DNA of 56,362 nucleotides from Caldilineaceae bacterium. Lineage in GTDB: Bacteria; Chloroflexota; Anaerolineae; Caldilineales; Caldilineaceae. Below are positions 8,568-16,119 of the stretch, in pieces; the first letter of the stretch is position 1, and every line of letters begins with the position of its first letter. The notes beneath the pieces were generated by a model. That model saw nothing but the letters and a program-made list of their open reading frames with translations, was not told where the DNA came from and made no database searches. The position numbers and the translations under genes were made by a program. The stretch lies in assembly GCA_022842065.1 (NCBI GenBank), contig JALHQH010000056.1:24868-81229 (forward strand). The letters run 5' to 3'.

Positions 8568-8792
8568 TTAAGCCGCTGCTTCGTCTTCGGCGCAATAGAT
8601 GGCTTTTACTTCGGCTAAACTAACTCGCCCTCCACTAAGGGCCTTGACCTTCTGCATATGCAAGTAGTCGAGATAGTCGTTTAATTTCTCTTCATCGGAA
8701 AGCAACTCTTTGAGTGATAGATACTCAGCAAAGGGAATAACCGCAAATTTAGCTTGGCCATTCTCTTCTAACACCTGGACTTGCTCTAACAT
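8568..8792 (-). CDS. Type II antitoxin-like protein (partner of the RelE/ParE remnant)
   Basis: This 74-residue protein (MLEQVQVLEENGQAKFAVIPFAEYLSL...) resembles Phd/YefM-like antitoxins, in which a short N-terminal DNA-binding part precedes a toxin-binding tail. The start at ATG 8792 is supported by GGAGAG upstream and lies 1 nt after the stop codon of the toxin frame (TAA-T-ATG), showing tight co-transcription with toxin first. The gene is intact while the toxin upstream carries a premature stop. The family assignment is moderate because these proteins are short and diverse. Confidence 0.65.
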   Translation of the reverse strand: MLEQVQVLEENGQAKFAVIPFAEYLSLKELLSDEEKLNDYLDYLHMQKVKALSGGRVSLAEVKAIYCAEDEAAA

Positions 8793-8793
8793 A

Positions 8794-9072
8794 TTATTCT
8801 CTCCGGTACGCTCGACCACGCGGTAAGATGTCAATTACATCGATAATTCTAACCACATCGTCCCGATCAAACAAGACTCGATAGTTGCCTACACGCAGGC
8901 GCTACGTCACATCAAAAGCAACTAGCCGTTTTACATTGACCATCTGTTGCGGATTGGCTGCCAGCTGTTCAATCCTTGCTAAGATCAGTCGTTGATCTTT
9001 CTGTGGATAACGTGCTAGATTAGTGAGTGCTGTGTCAGTGAATTCGACGCGGTAAGATTGCGCATCACTCAT
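8794..9072 (-). pseudogene. RelE/ParE family toxin with in-frame amber codon
   Basis: From ATG 9072 the frame reads MSDAQSYRVEFTDTALTNLARYPQKDQRLI..., a typical RelE/ParE toxin start, up to ...VAFDVT. A TAG at 8902-8904 stops it there. The same frame then continues without further damage (RLRVGNYRVLFDRDD...ILPRGRAYRRE) to TAA at 8794-8796, 1 nt before the antitoxin start. In the family the residue before RLRVGNYRV is normally Tyr, so a single TAT/TAC-to-TAG change explains the stop. The truncated product would lack the core beta strands and catalytic tail, so the toxin is probably inactive unless the codon is suppressed. Confidence 0.8.
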
Positions 9073-9269
9073 ATGGTTGCCAAAGGATTGCTTTCTGGCA
9101 CAACGATCAACACCATAATGTTGAGCCAACTGATTGGATAATATGTAAATTGTACCGTATTCCTACCCCCTTTACAATTTAGGTAAAGTGTAGCAACCAC
9201 CCATCGCTACATTTTCTGCTCTTTGCATTTCTCGCCGGGCGCGGTAAAATCAGTGGAAACAAGAAAACA

Positions 9270-9357
9270 AGTAGATCGGTAAATCGGTAGATAAGTAGAT
9301 CGGTTACCGATTTACTGATTTACTTATCTACCGATTTACTTATCTACCGATTTACTA
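9270..9357. repeat. Inverted octamer-array hairpin
   Basis: Units such as GTAGATCG, GTAAATCG and GTAGATAA run to about 9304. They are followed by their complements (GATTTACT, TATCTACC, GATTTACT...) up to 9357. The element fills the spacer upstream of a Gfo/Idh/MocA gene and is closely related to 31853-31985. Confidence 0.8.
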
Positions 9358-9386
9358 ACTCCTCTCACCCAGAAAGGTCAACTTAC

Positions 9387-10481
9387 ATGTCCACCCCTTA
9401 CCGGGTCGCGATTATTGCCAGCGGTCGGATTGCGCGCGAACATGGGCGCGGCTGGCAAGCGTGCGATCAGACCGAAATCGTGGCGATTGCCGACGCCCAC
9501 CCCGAGGCGCTGGAAAGTTTTGGCACCGATTTTAATGTCGCTAATCGTTATCTTGACTACCGTGAAATGCTCGACAAAGAACGCCCCGATATCATCAGTA
9601 TCTGTTCCTGGGATCCCATGCACGCCGAGATGACAATTGCAGCCGCGGCCCGGCGGCCCAAGGCGATTCTCTGTGAAAAACCAATGGCTGTCTCCTTAGG
9701 CGAAGCCGACGCGATGATGGTCTCTTGCCAGCGCAATGGCGTCAAGTTGGCGATTGGTCACCAACGCCGTTTCTACTCGTGCTGGAACGAAGCGCGGCGG
9801 TTGGTCCAAAGCGGCGCAATCGGCAAGCCAGAACGCATCTGGTCTGCGGTCACCGCCGGCATGATGAACACCGGCACCCACTGTATCGATTTCCAACTTT
9901 ATGTCCTCGGTGATCCAACCGCCGAGTGGGTGATGGGGTCGGTGGAGCGCCACACCGATCACTTTATCTTTGGCCATCGTGTCGAAGATCGCTGTGTTGG
10001 CATTATCGGCTACCCCGGTGGCGTCGAAGGGGTGATCGAGAATGAGATGAACAAGCGCTATCAGGTCGGGGCGACGGTCTACGGCACCGATGGCATGATC
10101 GAGGTCAACGACAACACGTTGCGTTATCTGACCGCCACCAGCAACGGCTGGCAAACCTTTACGCCCACCGAAGGCGAACAGCAGGGCTATGGCCGTGCCC
10201 ACATCGATCAAGCCTACGCGATTGTGGATTGGATCGAAGGCCGCGATGAAAATTACCGCGGCAGCGCCCAACATGGCCGGGCCGCGTTGGAGATCATGCT
10301 CGCCGTCTACGAATCGGCCCGCTGCCACGAGCGGGTGATCTTGCCGCTCCAAACCCGCGCCAACCCGCTGGATGTCGCGGTCGAAAGCGGGGCCATCCCC
10401 GTCACCCGCCCTGGCCAATATGACGAACGCTCTTTCCTCGTGCGCGGTGAAAGCATGAGTTGGATGGGCAACAATCGATAA
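9387..10481 (+). CDS. Gfo/Idh/MocA family oxidoreductase
   Basis: This 364-residue member of the Gfo/Idh/MocA family has an N-terminal NAD(P)-binding region (YRVAIIASGRIAREHG, where a serine replaces one of the usual glycines) and the signature LCEKPMAVSL at about residue 95. The central GHQRRFYSCWNEARRLV is characteristic of the family. It acts in the cytoplasm on a sugar, inositol or sugar-acid substrate that cannot be named from sequence. It opens a rightward set with a DapA/NanA-like aldolase and an Ldh2-type dehydrogenase, so the three may form one catabolic route. AAAGGT lies upstream of the ATG. Confidence 0.88.
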   Translation: MSTPYRVAIIASGRIAREHGRGWQACDQTEIVAIADAHPEALESFGTDFNVANRYLDYREMLDKERPDIISICSWDPMHAEMTIAAAARRPKAILCEKPMAVSLGEADAMMVSCQRNGVKLAIGHQRRFYSCWNEARRLVQSGAIGKPERIWSAVTAGMMNTGTHCIDFQLYVLGDPTAEWVMGSVERHTDHFIFGHRVEDRCVGIIGYPGGVEGVIENEMNKRYQVGATVYGTDGMIEVNDNTLRYLTATSNGWQTFTPTEGEQQGYGRAHIDQAYAIVDWIEGRDENYRGSAQHGRAALEIMLAVYESARCHERVILPLQTRANPLDVAVESGAIPVTRPGQYDERSFLVRGESMSWMGNNR

Positions 10482-10634
10482 ACCGTGCTACGCCCCACTA
10501 CCGCCCCCTGCGTGGGGCTTTTCGCTATTTGGGCCCACCCCCAGATGCGCACTACTCGCTTAATGCCAGTGTCCTGCGCCTGTCGAAGGGCGCGGTAATG
10601 AGGGCGCAGCACCCCACTTCAGGGAGACAAAATA

Positions 10635-11522
10635 ATGAAAATTTTTTCAGGCGCGTGGCCAGCCTTGGTCACCCCCTTTACCCAGCACGATGAAGTTAAT
10701 GTAAGTATGACGCGCCGGCTGGTCGATTATCTGCTGGCGAAGGATGTTGGCGGCCTCTATGTCTGTGGCAGTACCGGCGAAGGGATCTACATGACGGTGG
10801 CCGAGCGCCGTCTGATGCTGGAAACCGTGGTCGAGCAGGTCAATGGCCGCATCCCGGTGATCGCCCACGTGGGCGCGTTGGTGATGCAGGACGCGGTGGC
10901 CCTTTCTCGTCACGCGCAGGAGGCGGGGGCCGATGGCGTTGCCAGTATTATTCCGCCGCTTTATCGTACCACCGAAAGCACCGTCGCCTATTTTACGGCC
11001 TTGGGGGCCGCGGCACCCGATATTCCCCTCTTGACGTACATCTTTGGTGGCCCGACGGATGCTGTCGCGTTGATGAAAGCCCTGCGCCACATTCCCAGTC
11101 TAGGCGGCAGCAAATATACTGGCCCCAATATGTTTGAGTTCCGCCAGATTGTCGATCTGGGCGCGGGCGGGTGGACCGTTTTCTCGGGCATGGATGAGCA
11201 GGCACTCTTTGGCGCGATGTTTGGAGCCAACGGCAATATCGGCTCAACGCTCAACTATATTCCTGGCCCTTATCGGGCGATCCATCAAGCTGTACATCAG
11301 GGTGATTTTGCCCGTGCCACCGACCTGCAACTGCGCGCCAACGTCACTACGGGCTTGATGATCGATGCCGGCTTTATGGGGTCACTCAAAGCGGTCATGG
11401 CGCGCATTGGCTTTGACTGTGGCACCCCGCGTTTGCCCAACGCCGCCTTGCCCGCCGAACGGTGGGATGCGCTCTTTAACCAACTCGACGCTGCCGATTT
11501 TGCAACCTTAGTGGAGATGTAA
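10635..11522 (+). CDS. Dihydrodipicolinate synthase / N-acetylneuraminate lyase family aldolase
   Basis: This 295-residue class I aldolase is of the DapA/NanA TIM-barrel type. It shows the pyruvate-binding GSTGEG (residues 45-50), Tyr135 in LLTYIFGGP and the Schiff-base Lys160 in GGSKYTGP. Members add or remove pyruvate from sugar acids, sialic acid or aspartate semialdehyde. The context (oxidoreductase before, Ldh2-family dehydrogenase 1 nt after) favours a catabolic sugar-acid or keto-deoxy-acid lyase over lysine synthesis. AGGGAGA precedes the ATG. The gap before the gene (10482-10634) contains a decayed fragment of the ATGCGCACTGC-type repeat seen elsewhere. Confidence 0.88.
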   Translation: MKIFSGAWPALVTPFTQHDEVNVSMTRRLVDYLLAKDVGGLYVCGSTGEGIYMTVAERRLMLETVVEQVNGRIPVIAHVGALVMQDAVALSRHAQEAGADGVASIIPPLYRTTESTVAYFTALGAAAPDIPLLTYIFGGPTDAVALMKALRHIPSLGGSKYTGPNMFEFRQIVDLGAGGWTVFSGMDEQALFGAMFGANGNIGSTLNYIPGPYRAIHQAVHQGDFARATDLQLRANVTTGLMIDAGFMGSLKAVMARIGFDCGTPRLPNAALPAERWDALFNQLDAADFATLVEM

Positions 11523-11523
11523 C

Positions 11524-12645
11524 ATGAAGTATACTGCGCAAATCAGCGCCGACGCGCTCCATACCTTCACCCGTACCCTTTTTGAGCGGCTGGGGGTGCA
11601 ACCTGACCACGCGGCTGATGCGGCCGATGTCCTGCTCTATGCCAGCCGCCGCGGCGTCGAGACGCATGGTGTCCGCAACTTAAAACCGATCTACCACAAG
11701 CAGATCACTGCCAATATCATCAATCTCGCCCATAACTTTACGATTGACTACGAAACGCCAGTTTCGGCGCGCGTTGATGGTAACGCCGGTTTGGGGCTGG
11801 TGGCGGGTCCGTGGGCCATGCGCTTGGCGATGAAAAAGGCGCGTGAGAGCGGCATCGGCATGGTCACCGTCCACAACAGCTATCACTATGGCGCGGCCGG
11901 CTACTACCCGTGGATGGCGCTGGGCGAGGATATGGTCGGCATCAGCATGACCGGGCGCTTTTATGCCGAAGGGTCCGAATATGGGGTGCTGCCTACCTAT
12001 GGTTCCAAGTCAATGTTCTCTACCAACCCCATCGCGATCTCTTTTCCCACCGCTAACGAACCGCCCTGGCTGCTCGACATGGCCACCTCCGTCGTGCCCT
12101 TTAACCGCGTAATGATGTTGCGTGACAACGAGATGCCGATTCCCTTAGGCTGGGGCGTCACGCTGGATGGCGAACCGACGACTGACCCAGGCCAGGTGCG
12201 CTCCCTCTTCCCGCTGGGCGGTGAACGCGCCACCGGTGGCCACAAGGGCTATGGGTTGATGATGATGGTCTCGGTGCTCTGTAATGTCTTATCCGGCGGC
12301 TGGGACGCTGGGGTGGCAGGGAAGGGTATGGGCTTCAACAATGACGGCCACTTCTTTGCTGCGATGCGGATCGACCTTTTCCGGCCTTTGGAGGAGTTTA
12401 AGCAGGCAATGGATGATATGATCCGCGCCCTGCACGAGGCGCCCAAAGCCAAAGGCTACGACCGCATCTACGTGGCCGGCGAGATCGAACATGAGACCGA
12501 GGCTTTACGGCTGCAATATGGCATTCCGCTGACCGAGTATGTCGCGAGCGAGTTGCAGGAATTGGGCGCAGCACATGGGGTCTCTTTCCCGATGGAGCCT
12601 ATTTCGCCAGAAGCCGCGGCGGCGACCAAGGATTCATATCGCTAA
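11524..12645 (+). CDS. Malate/L-lactate/ureidoglycolate dehydrogenase family (Ldh2-type)
   Basis: This 373-residue protein belongs to the Ldh2/malate dehydrogenase-like NAD(P)H-dependent family, which has no Rossmann fold. Typical blocks are visible: an early SRRGVETHGVRNL segment, ARVDGNAGLGLVAGP, VTVHNSYHYGAAGYY carrying the catalytic-region histidine, and LPTYGSKSMFSTNPIAISFP. Homologues reduce or oxidise 2-keto/2-hydroxy acids. It starts 1 nt after the aldolase stop codon (TAA-C-ATG), so translation is probably coupled. The product of a pyruvate-releasing aldolase would be a reasonable substrate, but that is inference. Confidence 0.9.
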   Translation: MKYTAQISADALHTFTRTLFERLGVQPDHAADAADVLLYASRRGVETHGVRNLKPIYHKQITANIINLAHNFTIDYETPVSARVDGNAGLGLVAGPWAMRLAMKKARESGIGMVTVHNSYHYGAAGYYPWMALGEDMVGISMTGRFYAEGSEYGVLPTYGSKSMFSTNPIAISFPTANEPPWLLDMATSVVPFNRVMMLRDNEMPIPLGWGVTLDGEPTTDPGQVRSLFPLGGERATGGHKGYGLMMMVSVLCNVLSGGWDAGVAGKGMGFNNDGHFFAAMRIDLFRPLEEFKQAMDDMIRALHEAPKAKGYDRIYVAGEIEHETEALRLQYGIPLTEYVASELQELGAAHGVSFPMEPISPEAAAATKDSYR

Positions 12646-12654
12646 GGACACTTT

Positions 12655-12693
12655 CGTTAACAATTGTCAATTGCCAATTGACAATTGTTAACG
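12655..12693. terminator. Perfect 39-nt palindrome between convergent genes
   Basis: Two 19-nt arms (CGTTAACAATTGTCAATTG and its complement) flank one central base. The palindrome lies between the dehydrogenase stop and the lipoprotein stop and overlaps the latter. Its position suggests a bidirectional terminator, although the stem is AT-rich and has no long T-run. A related palindrome lies at 38341-38369. Confidence 0.65.
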
Positions 12694-13473
12694 CGTCAAC
12701 ACCTGATCCCACGTCTCATCGTCCATCACGCGGAAGAAACGAATCGTCGCATCTTCATAACAGGCGACCAGCCGCCCAAGCTGAAAGCGCTGGGTAACGG
12801 TGTGTTGACAGAGCCGTTCCTCGCGTTCCACCAGCCCCATCGTTTCCTGTAAGCCTTCGATACTACACCAGAGTTTGCCAAAGCCGCGGCGCGGTAGTGG
12901 TGGTGAACTGGCTTCAGCTGGCAGCGGATTACAGCTAAAGGTCTCCTGATCTTCCGTCCACGTATCGGGATAGGCGGTCCAGGTTTTGCTGGGCAAGAGC
13001 ACATAAATCTGATTTTCACTGCTAAACCAGAGCATAAAACGATCATAATCAGGGCCGACGCCAAATTCATTAATCGCCACTGGCTCAAAGCTGGCGGCTT
13101 GCAGCGCACAACCCATAATCGCGATCAGGTCGGGGTAACTGGCCAGCGCAATATCGGCTTCCGTTTCACAATCAGCCGCCACGGCGACCGGTGTCGCAGC
13201 GGGTAGACTGATGGTGAGAACGCTGCTCGCCGCCGCGGTCATTGGCATGGTGCTGGTGATGGGGGTGCTGGTGGTTAATGGGCTGACCAACGCTGCGCTG
13301 ACGGTTGGCAAGATCGACGGCGCAGCCGGTGCGACTATTGTCGCGGTGGCTGCAACAGTCGGTAAGAGCGGTACATCAGGCGTTGGGGTCGGCTCCGCTT
13401 CTGCGCTACAGGCCACTAAAAAGAGGAGAGCACAGAGGAGCATCACCCAGCTTGGATCGTGCCGCCCGCGCAT
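12688..13473 (-). CDS. Predicted lipoprotein of unknown function
   Basis: This 261-residue exported protein begins MRGRHDPSWVMLLCALLFLVACS, a signal peptide with lipobox FLVAC (Cys22), so it is likely anchored to the outside of the membrane. A long Thr/Pro/Ala-rich linker follows (about residues 25-90). The compact C-terminal region contains several cysteines and PDYDRFMLWFSSENQIYVLLPSKTW. I do not recognise a family. A TTG start further upstream (about 13539) has an AGGAG in front of it and would give a much longer n-region. I prefer the ATG at 13473 because the signal peptide then has normal length. Confidence 0.7.
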   Translation of the reverse strand: MRGRHDPSWVMLLCALLFLVACSAEAEPTPTPDVPLLPTVAATATIVAPAAPSILPTVSAALVSPLTTSTPITSTMPMTAAASSVLTISLPAATPVAVAADCETEADIALASYPDLIAIMGCALQAASFEPVAINEFGVGPDYDRFMLWFSSENQIYVLLPSKTWTAYPDTWTEDQETFSCNPLPAEASSPPLPRRGFGKLWCSIEGLQETMGLVEREERLCQHTVTQRFQLGRLVACYEDATIRFFRVMDDETWDQVLTR

Positions 13474-13590
13474 CAGCTTGCTCTCGCTTTGACCGCAATC
13501 ACCCTGTCGCCACATCGCATCCCCAGCAAACCACTTCAATGTGCTCTCCTTATTAACCATTAACCCCCTCCGCGCCCAAAGGGCACCCGC

Positions 13591-13646
13591 CCCCTGGTAA
13601 GGGGAGGAACCGTCACCTCGTCAACGGTTCCCTTCCTTAGCAGGGG
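13591..13646. repeat. Inverted repeat, CCCCTGGTAAGGGGAGG family
   Basis: The arms (13591-13613 and 13624-13646) match at 20 of 23 positions. The sequence is a diverged copy of 5073-5128. It is surrounded by further GC-rich inverted segments (GCGCGCC...GGCGCG) in the gap 13561-13709, where no gene is visible. Confidence 0.65.
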
Positions 13647-13709
13647 AGCGCGCCTAGAAGGCAACCGCTGTTAGGCGCGGGAGGGGTAGCTTTATTAACT
13701 ATAATCGCG

Positions 13710-16082
13710 CTAATCAGCATCCGTCACCAACACCGGCCCCAATTCTACCGCAAAATCACCTGGTCCGGCGCTCACTGGTAACCGTTGGCCGGTAACCGGG
13801 TCATAGAGGCCGACCACCATTTCGTAGTTGCCGGGCAGGGCATCGTTGGGCAACATAAAGCCATAGTGGTCGATAATCCGTTCGCCGGGTTGCCAACTGC
13901 TGGTTGGGCGCAGCCATTGCACCGGCTGCCCATCCCGTTGATCGATCTTTTCGCCGCGCGGGTCGATCAGGTGAACGAAAATGTGGTAGTTGTAATCAAC
14001 CTGGCGCAAACTTTCCCAGCGCAAGGCCAGCACAATATCGCCGCCTGGGCGCGCTTGGGTGGTCAAGCCATAACCATTCAGCCGCATCCAACCGTTGGCC
14101 TCGGTGACGGTCTGTTCCGCGGTTGGGTCACCAAAGACCAACCCCAGGCCACCTTCTGTCAGTTGCTGTGCCCCAGCCAACGCATACAGGGCCAAACGAC
14201 TGTTTTCGGTGGCGGGCAGCCGATTTTCACCAAGCAGATAACTCTCCGTGCGCAATGGCCGTTCCCAGCCCGATTTTTCGGGCGCACTGTCGTCGGAGAT
14301 GACCCACAGCCGTTGATAGTTGCGTTGCAGGTGTTCAAGCCAGGCTTCGTTGGCCCCATCGAGCTCCTCTTGTGCGATCAGCCCGTAGGTGGGCAGCCGA
14401 CCATGATAGAGATTCGCAAACTGTTGCGTTTGGGCCGGGCGCAAGAGCAGAATCGCATCGCCTGACTGTTCTACCCGTTCGATTCGCCCCGCCGCCGCCC
14501 GTTGATCGACCGGGGCCAGGGTGCGCTGATAATTGACCAGCAACGCAACGGCCAGGGCAATCAGAATAAAACTATGCAAAAGGCCATAAAGCCGTTGTGA
14601 CGTTTCACGCGTGGGTTGCCGCCGATAGCCTAAAAGCACGGCCAGACTCAGCACGAGCCCAACCAAGGGCAGCAACAGCCCCTGCCAATCAATGTCCCAC
14701 CCTGCTTGGGCTGCCCGCCACCAACCAAAATGAATATTTTCGGCTGTGACGAATTGCCACTGGCGGAGGAGTGGTGAGTAGGCCAGGCTGGTAAAGGTCT
14801 GTGGCGCAAACAGGGGCTGCACTGTCGTTGCCAGCCAATCCTGAACCAAAGCAAAGGGAATGACCAAGCCCAGCCACTGTACCCCGAGCGAGATGGCGAT
14901 CACGAGCACTGCGACCGGCCACCCTAGCTTGCCCCATTTGTGTGTGATGAACAAACCTTCCCAAACCGGGCCTAGTAGCAGGGCCAGGAAGGGCAGCACA
15001 GGGACCAGAAAGCGTGGTCCCCAACTGTAACCGCCATGCCACATGTACCACTTGCCATAGAGCAGAAAATAGAGCAGGCTCACCAGCGCGATCACATAGA
15101 GCAGCCAGCGGGCCTGTTGCCAGAACCATTTGATCCCGAAGATACCCAATAAGAGCACCGGGCTGTACCAGAAGAAGCCGCGTGCCGGCCCTAGTAGTAA
15201 ACCAAAGAGCCCAAAGAGCCATGGCGCACTAAAGGACTCACTCTCGACATAGCCACTCTCCCAGATGCTGCCGTAGCGCACCCCATTCCACCAAAGGGAG
15301 AGTAGCCCGGCCACCACCACCGGTAGTAGAAAGCTGAAAAGGGGCCGCCAATGATGAGTCAACAAGCGGCGGAGCGTCGCGACATTAAGTAAAAGCGGCC
15401 CCGCTTGCCCATGCCGTCGATGGAGCGCAACCACGAGCGCGGCCAAAAAGATCGGCAAGGTGAGCAGGTTGACCGAACGGGCCAGATAAGCCAAGCCCCA
15501 CGCCATGCCACTGCCCAGCAGATACCGTTTGCGTCCAACCTGGCTGTAACCCAGCAAGCCATAAAGCGCGGCAAAGAGCCCCCAGCCACAAACCGGGTCA
15601 CTAAAGAAGGTTTGCGTATAGGGCCAAACCATCGTTGCCAGCCCAAAGAGCAGCGCGGTCGCCGTCGCCGTGCCGACCGACCAACCCAAGCGCCGTCCAC
15701 TGCGATAGAGCAGCGCGCCGGTCCACGCCGTCAACAATGGGTTGAGCAAGAGTGCCGCTTGGACCAGCCCCACCCCCGGCCACTGTTGGGCCAACCAGAC
15801 CAGCGGGTAGGCCAATAGGACAGCCCCCAATCCCTTGCGGCTGTAGAGTTCACCATCTGGCCCAAAGCTACCCTGTTGGATGCCCATCCAGAGCAGTTGA
15901 TTGCTGTCAACTTCCCCGCGACGGACCATACTCTCCACCGTGGCAAACATGGAAAGGCCATCGCTGCTCTGGATATAGCCGGTGTAGGTGAAGAGGTAGG
16001 CGCTAAAGAGCAGGCCAAAGATGGCCAGTGCCATGCCCCGGTTCGTGATGCGTGTTTTGTCGATTACAGGTGCTACCGTCAT
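13710..16082 (-). CDS. Large GT-C-like integral membrane protein
   Basis: This 790-residue protein has about 10-13 hydrophobic segments in residues 15-525 and a soluble C-terminal domain. The architecture is like GT-C fold glycosyltransferases (PMT/ArnT/EpsI-like). The first loop contains DGLSMFATVESMVRRG where such enzymes carry acidic catalytic residues. The C-terminal domain (about 690-790: YHIFVHLIDPRGE...WQPGERIIDHYGF...GNYEMVVGLYDPVTG) is shared with the 727-residue protein encoded at 18654-20837, and the two genes flank a restriction-modification gene. It probably transfers sugars or lipids to an extracytoplasmic acceptor. The substrate is unknown. Confidence 0.7.
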   Translation of the reverse strand: MTVAPVIDKTRITNRGMALAIFGLLFSAYLFTYTGYIQSSDGLSMFATVESMVRRGEVDSNQLLWMGIQQGSFGPDGELYSRKGLGAVLLAYPLVWLAQQWPGVGLVQAALLLNPLLTAWTGALLYRSGRRLGWSVGTATATALLFGLATMVWPYTQTFFSDPVCGWGLFAALYGLLGYSQVGRKRYLLGSGMAWGLAYLARSVNLLTLPIFLAALVVALHRRHGQAGPLLLNVATLRRLLTHHWRPLFSFLLPVVVAGLLSLWWNGVRYGSIWESGYVESESFSAPWLFGLFGLLLGPARGFFWYSPVLLLGIFGIKWFWQQARWLLYVIALVSLLYFLLYGKWYMWHGGYSWGPRFLVPVLPFLALLLGPVWEGLFITHKWGKLGWPVAVLVIAISLGVQWLGLVIPFALVQDWLATTVQPLFAPQTFTSLAYSPLLRQWQFVTAENIHFGWWRAAQAGWDIDWQGLLLPLVGLVLSLAVLLGYRRQPTRETSQRLYGLLHSFILIALAVALLVNYQRTLAPVDQRAAAGRIERVEQSGDAILLLRPAQTQQFANLYHGRLPTYGLIAQEELDGANEAWLEHLQRNYQRLWVISDDSAPEKSGWERPLRTESYLLGENRLPATENSRLALYALAGAQQLTEGGLGLVFGDPTAEQTVTEANGWMRLNGYGLTTQARPGGDIVLALRWESLRQVDYNYHIFVHLIDPRGEKIDQRDGQPVQWLRPTSSWQPGERIIDHYGFMLPNDALPGNYEMVVGLYDPVTGQRLPVSAGPGDFAVELGPVLVTDAD

Positions 16083-16119
16083 GGTTGTTTGTCAAGAGAT
16101 CGATAAGGCAGACAAAATT

